Part shown: piece after piece, positions 24,901 to 32,479 of the stretch
Layout of the letters: each line of letters opens with the position of its first letter
How positions within the stretch are numbered: position 1 is the stretch's first letter
NCBI GenBank assembly: GCA_911728435.2
Contig: OU452213.1
Coordinates: forward strand, 5,931,834-5,995,833
Length of the DNA stretch: 64,000 bases
Direction: 5' to 3'
From: Apoderus coryli
Lineage: Eukaryota > Arthropoda > Insecta > Coleoptera > Attelabidae
The notes under the pieces: model-generated
The model's input: the letters and a program-made list of their open reading frames with translations, nothing else
Database searches by the model: none
Told to the model about the DNA's origin: nothing
Translations under genes and position numbers: made by a program

Positions 24901-25241
24901 GCCATTATAATTGGAAAAAAGAAATATATCTGCTCGTGGTAATTTGCATAGGATATGTGTACCGCGAGTAGCCAGCGGGTAGCGTTTGGGCTAGGTAATC
25001 GGGAGGTTGTGGGTTCGATCCTCGCTCTTGCATTTTTTTTTATTTATAATTTTTGAACAAAGTAGTTGTGCTTTTAATCTTAAATGGTTCTCTACTTTTT
25101 ACAGGTACATGTGTTACAACTAGTAGTTCGTCTAGCCAGTCAACTACATCAAAGTTTATTATATTTTCCTCAATTATTTTTAGTTTTTATTCGTTTTTTA
25201 ACAATCTTAAACAAAGTAATAATAGAAGAATTCTAAGGTGA
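6949..25241 (+). CDS. Secreted/anchored Cys-rich protein, DUF7042-7045-like, 11 exons
   Basis: Exons by GT-AG logic: 6949-7036, 7109-7250, 8401-8468, 10086-10337, 15786-16025, 21611-21833, 23884-24026, 24092-24355, 24417-24500, 24554-24778, 25105-25241. They join to 1866 nt (621 residues) with no frame break. Residues 1-25 are a signal peptide (basic start, then VIILVLAVILPDCLV). Residues 30-100 hold SCFFPDRWQGTWFQSG and paired Cys; 100-263 a second module (CPFRGPFTFTYN, FRCFVYEK); 270-385 a third (CRFPSWAANFNHW); 395-575 a fourth, with a basic KKRRKR stretch. Residues 577-593 are Ser/Thr-rich, 594-608 hydrophobic, then a short basic tail: a type I anchor or, less likely, a GPI signal. The order resembles arthropod DUF7044-7042-7043-7045 proteins, recalled without a search; function is unknown. 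Most introns are phase 1. A candidate AATAAA lies at 25365-25370. Introns 2 to 6 are full of transposons. Confidence 0.85.
7430..7690 (+). mobile_element. Non-LTR C-terminal fragment in intron 2
   Basis: Short remnant of the region after the RT domain, readable as a single frame. It contains SYGYIVRNSRSFENM, LYYAYVRSKLEYCSLIWFP and RVQRKFLKYLCFKTDG, which align by eye with the same region of the elements at 530 and 17246. There is no RT core, no UTR and no tail, so it is a fossil. It lies in intron 2 (7251-8400) of the 11-exon gene, in the same orientation as the gene. Confidence 0.7.
7718..7834. repeat. Perfect 31-bp inverted repeat (hairpin) in intron 2
   Basis: The arm at 7718-7748 is the exact reverse complement of 7804-7834. 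The loop of 55 nt holds a second perfect palindrome, CCCAAATATTTGGG. AT-rich inverted flanks extend the stem imperfectly on both sides. This could be a tiny foldback element or an RNA-level hairpin in the intron. The arms match no other repeat I recognise in the window. Confidence 0.85.
8719..10024 (-). mobile_element. Complete mariner-like DNA transposon
   Basis: A 1.3 kb element flanked by TA on both sides (8717-8718 and 10025-10026), as expected for Tc1/mariner insertion. Imperfect terminal inverted repeats are seen: GTCTGCCAGATAAC at 8723-8736 against GTCCGCCATCTAAC (reverse complement of 10006-10019), each followed inward by a T or A run. It encloses one intact transposase ORF on the minus strand. 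It sits in intron 3 of the 11-exon gene, opposite to the direction of transcription. The intact ORF suggests a recent, possibly still active copy; the TIR mismatches argue for some age or naturally asymmetric ends. Confidence 0.85.
8822..9907 (-). CDS. Mariner-like transposase, intact, 361 aa
   Basis: Cut-and-paste transposase acting in the nucleus on the TIRs of its own element. It starts at ATG 9907 and ends at TAA 8822-8824 with no interruption; 361 residues is normal for the family. Residues 1-125 are the DNA-binding part with two helix-turn-helix-like segments (second around SISETSLRRILHKDLG-like residues 95-115). The catalytic DDE/D domain follows: D159 in IIFSDETHF, D252 in WFQQDGATCH, and D289 in PPRSCDLTPLDYYLW. 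By my count 36 residues separate the last two Asp, not the 34 of classical mariner, so it belongs to a sister group within the Tc1/mariner superfamily. A degenerate cousin is at 29917-30802. Confidence 0.92.
   Translation of the reverse strand: MVVYTLEQRWEILRHYFENHGNVAECVRKLRTDFGRRDAPSAPYVRYLVKKVKETGILIDKPKREKPKTVRTPENIAAVAESVREAPSTSIHRRSQQLNISETSLRRILHKDLGMTPYKVQLVQELKPTDHPMRFRFAQWACDRLTEDADFAKKIIFSDETHFDLGGYVNKQNCRIWGTENPHAYIEKPMHPKRVTVWCGFWSGGIIGQFFFENEQGVAVTVNGDRYRAMLNEFLFTKIEEEDIGNIWFQQDGATCHTAEATFDVLRPVFEDRIISRRADVVWPPRSCDLTPLDYYLWGAVKDKCYADKPETIDALKDNIREAIGEIQLHTIDNVLKNWTDRVGYCMASRGSHLNEIICHY
10367..11148. mobile_element. Foldback element F1 with ~300-bp inverted arms
   Basis: The left arm (about 10367-10683) and right arm (about 10826-11148) are inverted copies of each other, both containing AGCCGTTTTTGAGAA-type and GAAACGTCG-type segments and the motif GTGATATACCACC near the loop. 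The right arm carries an extra ~58 nt and seems clipped at its outer end. No coding sequence is found. The same arm family occurs at 13812-15724. The outer end begins near TGTCCAAGATAAGAATGGG. It lies in intron 4 of the 11-exon gene. Confidence 0.75.
11149..12202. other. AT-rich intronic sequence, no gene seen
   Basis: Intron 4 interior of the 11-exon gene between two palindromic elements. Short open frames exist, but none has a recognisable motif or splice context. Nothing else supported. Confidence 0.5.
12400..12441. repeat. Two tandem 21-nt units
   Basis: The unit TTCAGATTATTTCTGTGAAA plus one A occurs twice head to tail just inside the left arm of the palindromic island. Probably replication slippage. 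Confidence 0.85.
12649..12850. repeat. Long palindrome, ~99-nt arms, 5-nt loop
   Basis: Left arm 12649-12747 and right arm about 12753-12850 are complementary over nearly their whole length with a handful of mismatches; the loop is TAGAT. Motifs such as AAACGTTATTTAAACG and GATTACACAAACG are mirrored. Such a long stem with a tiny loop is unstable in replication, which makes it recent or maintained. Confidence 0.9.
13058..13142. repeat. Hairpin, ~38-nt arms, 10-nt loop
   Basis: The sequence 13058-13095 pairs with 13106-13142 around a loop ATGCTTTCTG, with GTTTCGGCGA facing TCGCCGAAAC next to the loop. It is the third palindrome in the 12203-13434 island. Confidence 0.85.
13435..13811. other. 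Intronic spacer, no gene seen
   Basis: Stretch in intron 4 between the palindromic island and foldback element F2. I see no motif-bearing frame or structured repeat in it. Confidence 0.5.
13812..15724. mobile_element. Foldback element F2, interrupted by another repeat
   Basis: The left arm (13812-14012) and right arm (15395-15724) are inverted copies of one another and of the arms of F1 at 10367-11148. The outer ends read GAATGGGATAGC at left and its complement GCTATCCCATTC at right, the right end continuing to TCTTATCTTGGACA as in F1. The middle is occupied by the unrelated repeat copy A (14013-15394), which probably inserted into the loop or inner arm. No coding sequence. It lies in intron 4 of the 11-exon gene, ending about 60 bp before exon 5. 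Confidence 0.75.
14013..15394 (+). repeat. Interspersed repeat copy A (1.4 kb)
   Basis: Inverted counterpart of 21969-23674. Its ends are GAACCCGCCACTGGCAAGC at left and AAATTCGAAC at right. Copy A lacks roughly 300 nt in the middle that copy B retains. Internal features include a self-complementary segment around 14910-14950 built on GGAAATC(A/G)ATGTAA. No ORF with a recognisable domain. The termini show only GAAC/GTTC in common, so I cannot assign a transposon order. Confidence 0.75.
16188..16378 (-). pseudogene. Mariner transposase fragment in intron 5
   Basis: The minus strand reads EEYYTSILEQLQEASK near 16320-16378 and, after a frame change, VLLLYDNVPGHKSHVAL and HKEGFDIVNNPLRTQ down to a stop at 16188-16190. 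This matches the second catalytic Asp region (HDNAPxHK-like) of mariner transposases. Only this short part remains, with the third Asp region absent, so it is a fossil. It lies just inside intron 5 of the 11-exon gene. Confidence 0.7.
16379..17245. other. Intron 5 sequence, no gene seen
   Basis: AT-rich intronic DNA of the 11-exon gene. Several short frames are open but show no domain, splice context or repeat match to the rest of the window. Confidence 0.5.
17246..19215 (-). mobile_element. Jockey/CR1-group non-LTR element, nearly full RT
   Basis: Two long frames on the minus strand: 18462-19205 carries the linker and fingers (NYRPVSLLPNFSKVFE, PGRSTVTNL), and 17377-18294 carries IFINDI, LMFADDLKLYRVI (motif C intact), the thumb and a complete C-terminus. 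Between them the frame is broken around motifs A and B. The 3' end has a TTATTGTCTAACAGG-like UTR and an AAT/ATT repeat tail at 17246-17262. It is 5'-truncated near 19215. The 3' UTR closely resembles that of the element at 4801-6520, so both belong to one family. It lies in intron 5, antisense to the gene. Confidence 0.8.
19216..20030 (+). mobile_element. Non-LTR RT fragment, plus strand
   Basis: Reverse transcriptase core with FNLLANEQHGFRAKRS, LFFDLSRAFDTVN (motif A), KGIRQGSCLSPTLFN (motif B) and VLYADDTSAII (motif C, intact), then stops near 19720 and a further frame (19726-20034) holding the thumb (ADWCKLNGLSLNASKT, TKFLGVITDERLTWG). Both ends are cut: at the 5' side by the minus-strand element, at the 3' side by an RTE-like copy starting near 20031. 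The IRQGSCLSP motif and LNGLSLN region set it apart from the neighbouring families. Confidence 0.75.
20031..21119 (-). mobile_element. RTE-like element, short copy
   Basis: A close copy of part of the element at 27245-28870, sharing long runs of identical sequence. It keeps RRGVRQGCVLSP, RYADDTVILTENL, the thumb (GLTLNVNKTKFMKI) and the C-terminal EMWVYRRVLKVSW region, but carries small deletions that shift the frame near 20390, 20780 and 21030. It lacks the last ~75 nt and the 5' half. Its boundaries are abrupt against the plus-strand RT at 20030 and an unrelated sequence at 21119. It lies in intron 5 of the 11-exon gene. Confidence 0.8.
21301..21516 (-). pseudogene. Repeat-derived protein fragment
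   Basis: A 71-residue frame with MIWREPKDYTTDAYLW and SQSELTDLIRDLKMPKK. The WREP-DYTTD and SEL-DLIRDL patterns recall a protein found in many copies in insect genomes, probably mobile-element derived; this is from memory. It is broken at both ends and lies just before exon 6. I give no function. Confidence 0.35.
21969..23674 (-). repeat. Interspersed repeat copy B (1.7 kb)
   Basis: Inverted counterpart of copy A at 14013-15394: it begins GTTCGAATTTAATAC and ends GCCAGTGGCGGGTTC. It keeps about 300 nt (roughly 22690-22980) missing from copy A and is otherwise diverged by scattered substitutions and indels. No recognisable ORF. It fills most of intron 6 of the 11-exon gene, while copy A lies in intron 4, so the pair flanks exons 5 and 6. 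Confidence 0.75.
24961..25035 (+). repeat. tRNA-like / SINE head
   Basis: A 65-nt tRNA-like segment with a B box GGTTCGATCC at 25012-25021 and an A-box-like TAGCCAGCGGG at 24969-24979, about 32 nt apart, followed by a run of T. There is no convincing full cloverleaf with an acceptor stem, so a tRNA-derived SINE head is more likely than a working tRNA. It lies in the last intron of the 11-exon gene. Confidence 0.45.
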
Positions 25242-26322
25242 TTTTTAAATGAAATATAAATAATAATATTTAAAATTTCAAGACTTACGTTGATTAGATA
25301 TAAAACAAAATTTAAAAAAATATTAATAATATCTACAATTAAAACATAAAGCAAAATCAACATAAATAAATAAATTAATCAATAAAACTATTATTATAAA
25401 TACGGGTTAAAAATATTTATTTACTTTTTTATTTAAACAAATTGTTACTATAACTTCCAAAGAAATCAATTTTAATTATTTCTTTCAAATTAAAATCACA
25501 TTTTATCATGAATATTATAAAAAAAAAACATTTAAATAATTACGAGTAATAAAAAAATGGTTGTCTGTGATTTATAATTTAATCTATTTTAATTTTTAGA
25601 AACATATCATCAGATTAAAGACACCAATAATTAAATTGTTTTTTAATATTTTCCAAACTCCAATCATTTGTATATAACATTAATTTATAAATTAAATTAA
25701 TTAACAATAATGTAATTAATAATAATAATTGTAAGACGTAATTATATTATTATCAAGAGGTGATATTTTGCAAACTATAAAAGCAATATAAAGATTTTTT
25801 GTATTTATTAGAATATGATGGCAAAGGTTTTGTTTTTTATTTTTAATTATTAAATGAAATTATGAAAAACAAAAATACATAATATATATAATAATATATA
25901 AGACTATCTCCAAATACTCAATGTAAAAATAAGTATTAAAGGTAAAATATTAATAATGATACAACACTTTTTCATGAGCAATAATAGACAAAGAAGGAAA
26001 TAATAAATATTAATAATTAAATTGTAATATATGTTGTAAAAATATATTTTTAATTGATAAAATAATTTGAAACAACATTTTTGATAGAAATTCATTTTAT
26101 AATATACACTGGAAACGTTTTAATATACAAAGAATGTCCCCTTCATGAAAATCTAAGAATCTTATTCAACTGCTCTAGGTAGTCCTCCCAAAAACAAAAT
26201 TAATTAGCAACAGATGTTTTTGGCGACATCTAGTGTGACCAGGCAATATGTCCGGAGCAACAACTCCATCATATCCTATTACCAACACTAGATGCGCCCG
26301 AATTCCCTGGCGGGAGGCTTTA
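25242..26322. other. AT-rich 3' flank, no gene seen
   Basis: Extremely AT-rich DNA after the stop of the 11-exon gene. It must contain that gene's 3' UTR; several AATAAA hexamers occur, the first reasonable one at 25365-25370. No other feature supported. Confidence 0.5.
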
Positions 26323-27240
26323 TTAACCCTTTGAGGCACGAATACATTTTTTTCGAGTTTTTATAAATTTTATTGAATAAATTTAACAAAACATGTTATT
26401 TAAACATAAAAAATTATTTAAAAAAAAATTAGTGTTTTTAATTTTTGAGTTTTGAGGAACCATTTTGCAATTCAAACATTAAAAATTTTTAGATTTACGC
26501 CTTATGAAAATCCACAAAACAGTTCTTTTTCGCCGACAGACACAAGCCAATTTTACAAACTGTCCAGAACCATTTACTCCTATGTGGATTTTCTTTGGTA
26601 CTGCAATGACCACAACGCCTTGAAGTTCCATAAACAGGCCTATGTTTGCTTTGATACCGTCTTATTTCTCTTGATACTTGGGGTCTAAAGTTGTTAGAGG
26701 AAAGAGATGTACGCCCCCGGTCCTGTGGGTCGATATTAGCCCATTCTTCGCACGGACGTGTTCCGTAAAATCTTTTAGGATAGGCTGAAATTCTATTTTT
26801 TGCCATATTACCAAACTAAGTGGAATATCATACTCAGAATCACTATTTTCCAAAACGATGTTGTCTGACGTGTCAAACAGTTTATTTTTTGGAATGTCGT
26901 CTTCTTCATCCAATTCACTACAAAGTTCCTCAACGACTTTTGCACATCGATCAAGTAATCCTTCATCATCAAGATCCATCACTTCATCATGGTCTTCGGT
27001 CTCCGTCTGATGGATTAGAGGCCAAAATATCATAAGTTTGTAGATAATTATTTAACATAATAAGTAATTATACTTACATAAACGTTTTTGAAAATACACT
27101 AAAACAAAACTTTACGAGCACCTATAACCACATGTTTTCGTCATTCGCATCAAGAAAAAATTAATTTTCAATGAACTGTATGCGTTACTTGCGTATTTAC
27201 CTAAAAGGTGGCAGCGCGGGGTGTATGGCGGGCAGGGTGG
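26323..27240 (-). mobile_element. piggyBac-like element, internally deleted
   Basis: The left edge is TTAA (26323-26326) followed by CCCTTTGAGGCACGAATAC, the classic piggyBac target and terminal pattern. On the minus strand, 27033-26662 encodes an acidic N-terminus (CSELDEEDDIPKNKLFD, SDSEYDIPLS), and an overlapping frame, 26806-26495, ends in a Cys-rich C-terminal domain (RRCGHCSTKENPHRSKW, VCKIGLCLSAKKNCF, DFH). The whole catalytic middle of the transposase is missing, so it is non-autonomous. I could not find the opposite TIR; the RTE-like tail at about 27245 may have cut it off. Confidence 0.75.
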
Positions 27241-27244
27241 TTCT

Positions 27245-28870
27245 ACGACAAACTATCTATCTCTCTCTAGGTGCCATCTCCGCGACGAAGATTGGCGATC
27301 ATCATGGCAATTCTAATTTTGGATGCAGCTGCTCTAAAAAGCTCTATCGAGGAACATCCAAACCACTCTCTCAAGTTTCTCAACCAGGATATCCTTCTTC
27401 TACCCACGCTTCTTGTACCCTGGATCCTTCCCTGCATTATCAATTGAAGTAAGGCGTATCTCGGTCCACGAGTCACATGGCCGAGATACTGCAGTTTTCT
27501 GCTTTTAATTGTTATTAACAACTCTCTTTCTATGTTTAGTCGCTCAAGTATTTCTAAGTTAGTTATCCGATCGACCCATGACACCTTCAGTACTCTTCTG
27601 TACACCCACATTTCAAAAGCTTCTAGTCTTTTGGTTATTTCTGCGTTCAGAGTCCATGCCTCGACGCCATAAAGCAGAGTGGCAAAAACATAACATCTAA
27701 CTAGTCTCAGTCTCAATTTTAGGCTTAGACCTCTATTGCACAAAACTCTTTTCATGCTATTGAAATTGGATCTTGCTATTTGTATGCGTGCTTTTATTTC
27801 TTTCGTGTAGTCGTTATTACAAGTAACTGTTGTTCCAAGATAAATATACTTCTCTACCTGTTCGATGGGTTCACCGATTATCTGTTCGTTGTTAGTCTGG
27901 GCCTTCTTTGTTATTTTCATGAACTTTGTTTTGTTTACGTTGAGTATAAGGCCGTATTCTTCGCTATATCGAACAAGTTTGTCCATGATTCTTTGTAGAT
28001 CTTTCAGGTTTTCCGTTAAAATTACGGTGTCATCAGCGTTTCTTAGAACAACTATAGGCACTCCATTTACTTTTATTCCTGCACTGTCATTTTCCATTGC
28101 CCTTTTTAGAATCTCTTCAGAGTAGGCATTAAACAAAATAGGTGACAGAACACAACCTTGACGTACACCTCTCTTTATTGAGATGGTGCCAGAATTTTGT
28201 TGATCTACTTTGACGATGGCATTTTGGTTGTAATAGAGATTTGAGATGATTTGCAGGTCTTGGTGGTCTAGGTTTTTACATTGTAATATTTCCATCAATT
28301 GGTCGTGGCGGACCCTGTCAAACGCCTTATTATAGTCGATGAAGCAGGCATATACGTCCTGATTAACATCTAGGCATCGCTGCACTATTACGTTGAATGC
28401 GAATAGTGCTTCTCTTGTACCTAATCCTTTGCGAAAGCCAAACTGACTGTCACTTATATCCAGATCGAGTTTCTGGTGGATGCGGTTAAGTATAATTTTT
28501 AACAGTAGTTTCAAAGTGTGGGACATGAGGCTTATGGTACGGTGGTCACTGCACTCTTTTGCACCCGATTTTTTCGGTAAACATATGAAGACTGATGAAA
28601 GCCATTCCTTTGGTAGTTTTCCAGACTCATAGACGCTGTTCAAGAGTCTCACCACGACATCCATATCTTGTTCACTTATGATCTTAAGAATGTCGATAGG
28701 AATTCCGTCGGGGCCAGGAGATTTACCGTTGCTCATGTTGTTTAGTGTGTGGGTGACTTCGTCCTTCGTGATTTCGGGACCTGTGTCTTCCAGTCCTACC
28801 CTAGCTACGGATGTGATATTTCTCACATCGTCGAAAAGGTCTTTTATATATTCCTGCCATCTCTTCAACC
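27245..28870 (-). mobile_element. RTE-like element, long copy with 533-codon ORF
   Basis: A single open frame from about 28868 to a TAG at 27267. It reads NGKSPGPDGIPIDILK (RT start), ACFIDYNKAFDRVRH (motif A), RRGVRQGCVLSPILFN (motif B), RNADDTVILT (motif C, normally RYADD, here Tyr to Asn), the thumb with NVNKTKFMKITKK, and the long C-terminal part (EMWVYRRVLKVSW, LGHVTRGPRYALLQL, GRRRISWLRNLREWFG) typical of RTE-type elements. The endonuclease domain is absent, so it is 5'-truncated. The short 3' UTR ends in an AGATAGATAG-like tail near 27245. The copy at 20031-21119 is its sibling. Confidence 0.85.
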
Positions 28871-29916
28871 ACTATGCAATCCAAGAAAATATTTTTAGTA
28901 AGGGGTTTCCAGCTGTAACCACCACATTGCCCCAAAGGGTTTGAATTGCTTGTTACACAACAACAAGACTTTATGTTGTTATGTTGGAAATTTTGTCTTC
29001 TTCAGGTTTTCTATCTCGCTTTTGTTTGTTACAGTTCGTTATTAAAATTTAGAATATAAAATAAACATTGTAAAAATTCTTCTTTTTTCTACATAAAAAT
29101 ACATCTATTTTGCAAGACACCACGTTTACAATCACATACAGTTTAAATTTTTGTTGCCAATATTCGTAGATTTTCTTAATAAAGATAAACAAAAGAAATG
29201 TAACTTTCGCTAAAAATAAAACAAAAAAAATGTTTTCAAGAACCTGAAACTCAAAGAAAACAAAAATACAAAAATTAAAAATAACTGACAGTGTATATTG
29301 TAAAATTCACACAAAAACCAAACTCAATAGTTACTTTGACGAAATTCAAAATAATGCGATTTTGCAATCAAATATATTATTATGAAGTAATAAAAATAAT
29401 TATTGTAATATAGTATTATTGTAATTTTCGGTTTAAAAAATCCGAAAAAAAAAACAATAATTATTGAATAAATCGACTTGAATAAGGGGCTAAGTAGCAA
29501 AATTTTCAGGAGAGTTAAAAAACGATTTGTGAATAAAAAATCTTTATAATTTGGAGACAAGACTTCCTTATCCGTTGACCATTTGGGACATACAAAATGA
29601 TCTCTGTACGTTTAGAGTAGAAATTATCAAAAAGTTTCTTCTTTTCTTCACCTTAAATCTTTTTGCAACCATCATCATTTGCATAACATCTAGAATCAAA
29701 GATTGCAAATTATAAAAACACATTCTGGGCCTAAAATTAAACATACCTACTTCAAGATCTTGTGGCTTTATTGCTGGCACAGTCTTTCATTTGCGAGACA
29801 CATTTTTGCCGGATCTTTAAGTTTTTGTTGGAATTTAAACTTAATTCCAATTCCATATTTATTTTTCTTATTAGTATTACCTATCATTGTTTTCTACATC
29901 AATCTTATTGTTTATA
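28871..29916. other. Intergenic AT-rich DNA, no gene seen
   Basis: No supported coding exon or RNA gene between the RTE-like element and the decayed mariner. Short open frames here look like AT-rich chance frames. Confidence 0.5.
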
Positions 29917-30802
29917 CAAGGTGCGGCATCATAACTTCCTTTTTTGAAATGCGCGCTATTTAGACTGTAAAGATCGAACTGGGGGGAGACTGCTCTTATT
30001 CGGTAGACGTGCATCTAAAGTTTTGTTCCCCATCCGGTCAGGCTCCACGATGCGTTGTAACAGTGAGCAACGTGCATTTGCCGGCCAGGGGTACTTTTCG
30101 AATGGACGTTCCGTAATCGCAAGTCAGTGTGCCTTTCGAAATCGATTCAGGGCCTGTGCCAGATCGGAAATCAATAGTTACATGGATCTTTACATTCAGA
30201 CAAAGCGCGAGTGTGACAAGACGAAGAAATTGGAGTTTCTCAGCCCATTAACACCTGAAAACATTGAAGCTGGCAATATTGCGATCCCCACGGCGTTCTG
30301 CCTGCAAACATGCATCTGTCCTAAGACTTTCCGCTCGTTCAGTGAGGCGAATTCTTCACGATGATCTTCATTACCATCCGTACAAGTTGGCGATTGTTCA
30401 AGACCTCTCCCATTTCTTGAAAACGTTCCTGACGACGCAATTGTTTTTTAAGTGATGAGGCCCATTTCCACGTGAGTGGATACGTCAACAAACAAAATAC
30501 TGGGCCGACACCAACCCCCGCGAATTGCATTAAAGGCCCCTGCACTCACCTAAAGTCACAGTGTAGTGTGCAAATTTCTTCGGCTGGGGAATTGATTCCT
30601 GTTTTTTTGAAGAAAATGAGGAAACAGTGACAGTGAATTCTAACCGATATGTAAACATGTTGGAAGATTTTTTTTTCCTCCACTTAACAAATTGGATTTC
30701 GGGGTCGATTGGTTTCAACAAGACGGCGCCAATAAAAACTTCTACTCCATAAAATGGGTTTTATTGCGTTTTGAAATAAGAAAGTTATGTTGCCGCACCC
30801 TG
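29917..30802 (+). mobile_element. Decayed mariner-like element with clear TIRs
   Basis: Flanked by TA (29915-29916, 30803-30804). The ends read CAAGGTGCGGCATCATAAC and, inverted, CAGGGTGCGGCAACATAAC. Inside, plus-strand pieces of a transposase are visible: EQRAF and YFSNGRSVIA (N-terminal helix-turn-helix), SVRRILHDDLHYHPYKLAIV (second helix-turn-helix and linker). The catalytic Asp regions are deleted or frameshifted. The family is related to, but distinct from, the intact element at 8719-10024. At 886 bp it is a deletion derivative. Confidence 0.8.
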
Positions 30803-32222
30803 TATTATGCACAAACGACTTTTAAGAGAACAAACACTGCCAAGTAGGAAAAAATGTGTAACGTACCAAACAAAATAATAATAATAATGATGGCACTTTG
30901 CTCTTTTAATAGGAAACGACCCTCGCGACTTACATACGTGTGTTACCTGTTGAGCCAAATATTCGTTTGGAACTTAGCCCCCTCTAGGGCTCATTAAGCA
31001 AGCTATTGATCAGTTTTTTAAGAAAAGAAATAAAATGTGATGTTTTTGGTACTTAGTCCCTTATTCCAAGTCCATTCTTCAATTATTATTGACGCTAATG
31101 TAATTTGTATAAACAAATAAAATCATTTATCTCTCGTTTTAAATAAAGCATTACATACTATAATGTATATTAATTAAAATAAAAAGAAAGTATGTTGTTT
31201 GTAAAAGGCAGAATAATAATGTAGAAAACAAGAAAAGAAAACTCATTTATAACAATAAATATCAAAAATCTAAAAAATTTGCAACGAAATTAATTACCTC
31301 ATTAAAACTAATTTTCCTTTGGTTGTAATAAAAATTATGTAAAATAAAAAACTACAGGGGATGAAATAACCAATAAATAGTTTTGAGACATATATAAAAC
31401 GAAGCAACGGAGTTGCTTGGTAGAGAAGACGAAACCGTCTTATAATTTTGTTTGTTTCGGCTGTGAATTATTATAAATGAGCTTTTTTTTAAACTAAAAA
31501 ACCACAAATAATTAATAAAAAAACGATGAATATTAGGTAATGAAGAAAAGAAATATGAAACAAAAAATGTATGGTGCCTTGGATGTCTTTTTCTATAATT
31601 ATTAAATATTTATTCCCAAAAAAATAAAAAAATAAGTATATGATTAGAATAATAATTAAGACAATTTTATTATTTATCAGCGTAGTGAACTAATAAAAGG
31701 GCATAACGATGAAAATTCACTAAGTACATTGAATGTAAGAAAATAAAAATTAGTTTGTAAGTGAAAATTGTTGTAAAAAATACTAGCAGTAATATAAATA
31801 AATATTATTAAATTTATGACAGAGGCTACAATTGTATTTCAACTCCTCCTGTCTTGAACTTTCAATTAATTTTGTACAAGGATCGTGCTAATATCACATA
31901 TGCGTGAAAATTACTAGTTTCGTTTGTAAAAAAAACCCACATGATCTTCAAGGCGCATTAACTATTATGCGGGAGTCGTGAAGTCAGCGGCGACCGGAGT
32001 TCGACCGGACTTTTGACAGTGCCATTAAAAAAAAAATCCGACATAAAGCAAGCCGGTCGCCGGTGACGTAGATTGCTTGTGGTAGGTCAAGAACAATTGA
32101 GGCAACCTATTTGGTTAATACGCCTTGCATAATATAATCTTATTTGTGACCTATTTGCTATTATTATCGGCTGATTGCTATTATATAGCATGAGCATAGA
32201 AATCTTATAGTATATATGAAGA
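30803..32222. other. Intergenic DNA, no gene seen
   Basis: AT-rich stretch. A GC-richer patch at about 31965-32080 has short inverted motifs around GACCGG and GCCGGTCGCCGG, without a supported identity. No coding exon supported. Confidence 0.45.
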
Positions 32223-32467
32223 GCTTGGCGGCAAAAGGTGACAAGCCACATGTCGCAATTTTAAATACTGATGTGGCGTATTGCCGTTTGTGCAAAATAT
32301 TCAATATAATATTTTAATCGTAAAAGGAAATTTACAAACTACTACAAAACACCTATTATCTAATTACGAAAGATTAAAAACAGATCACTTTCTTTCATTA
32401 AGAACAACAATCATAGATAGTTTTCTCATTTTTATGAGAAGTGTGGCTTGTTACCTTTTTCTGCCAA
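32223..32467. mobile_element. 245-bp MITE with ~28-bp TIRs
   Basis: The left end GCTTGGCGGCAAAAGGTGAC continues to AAGCCACATG; the right end is the inverted form, GTGTGGCTTGTTACC continuing to TTCTGCCAAGC. About 24 of 28 positions pair. There is no coding sequence. Size and structure fit a miniature inverted-repeat element of unknown superfamily. Confidence 0.65.
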
Positions 32468-32479
32468 GCGCTTCATATG

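Noticed and set aside
24961..25035. Functional tRNA gene
   Set aside because: The B box is good but I cannot draw a full cloverleaf with matching acceptor and anticodon stems.
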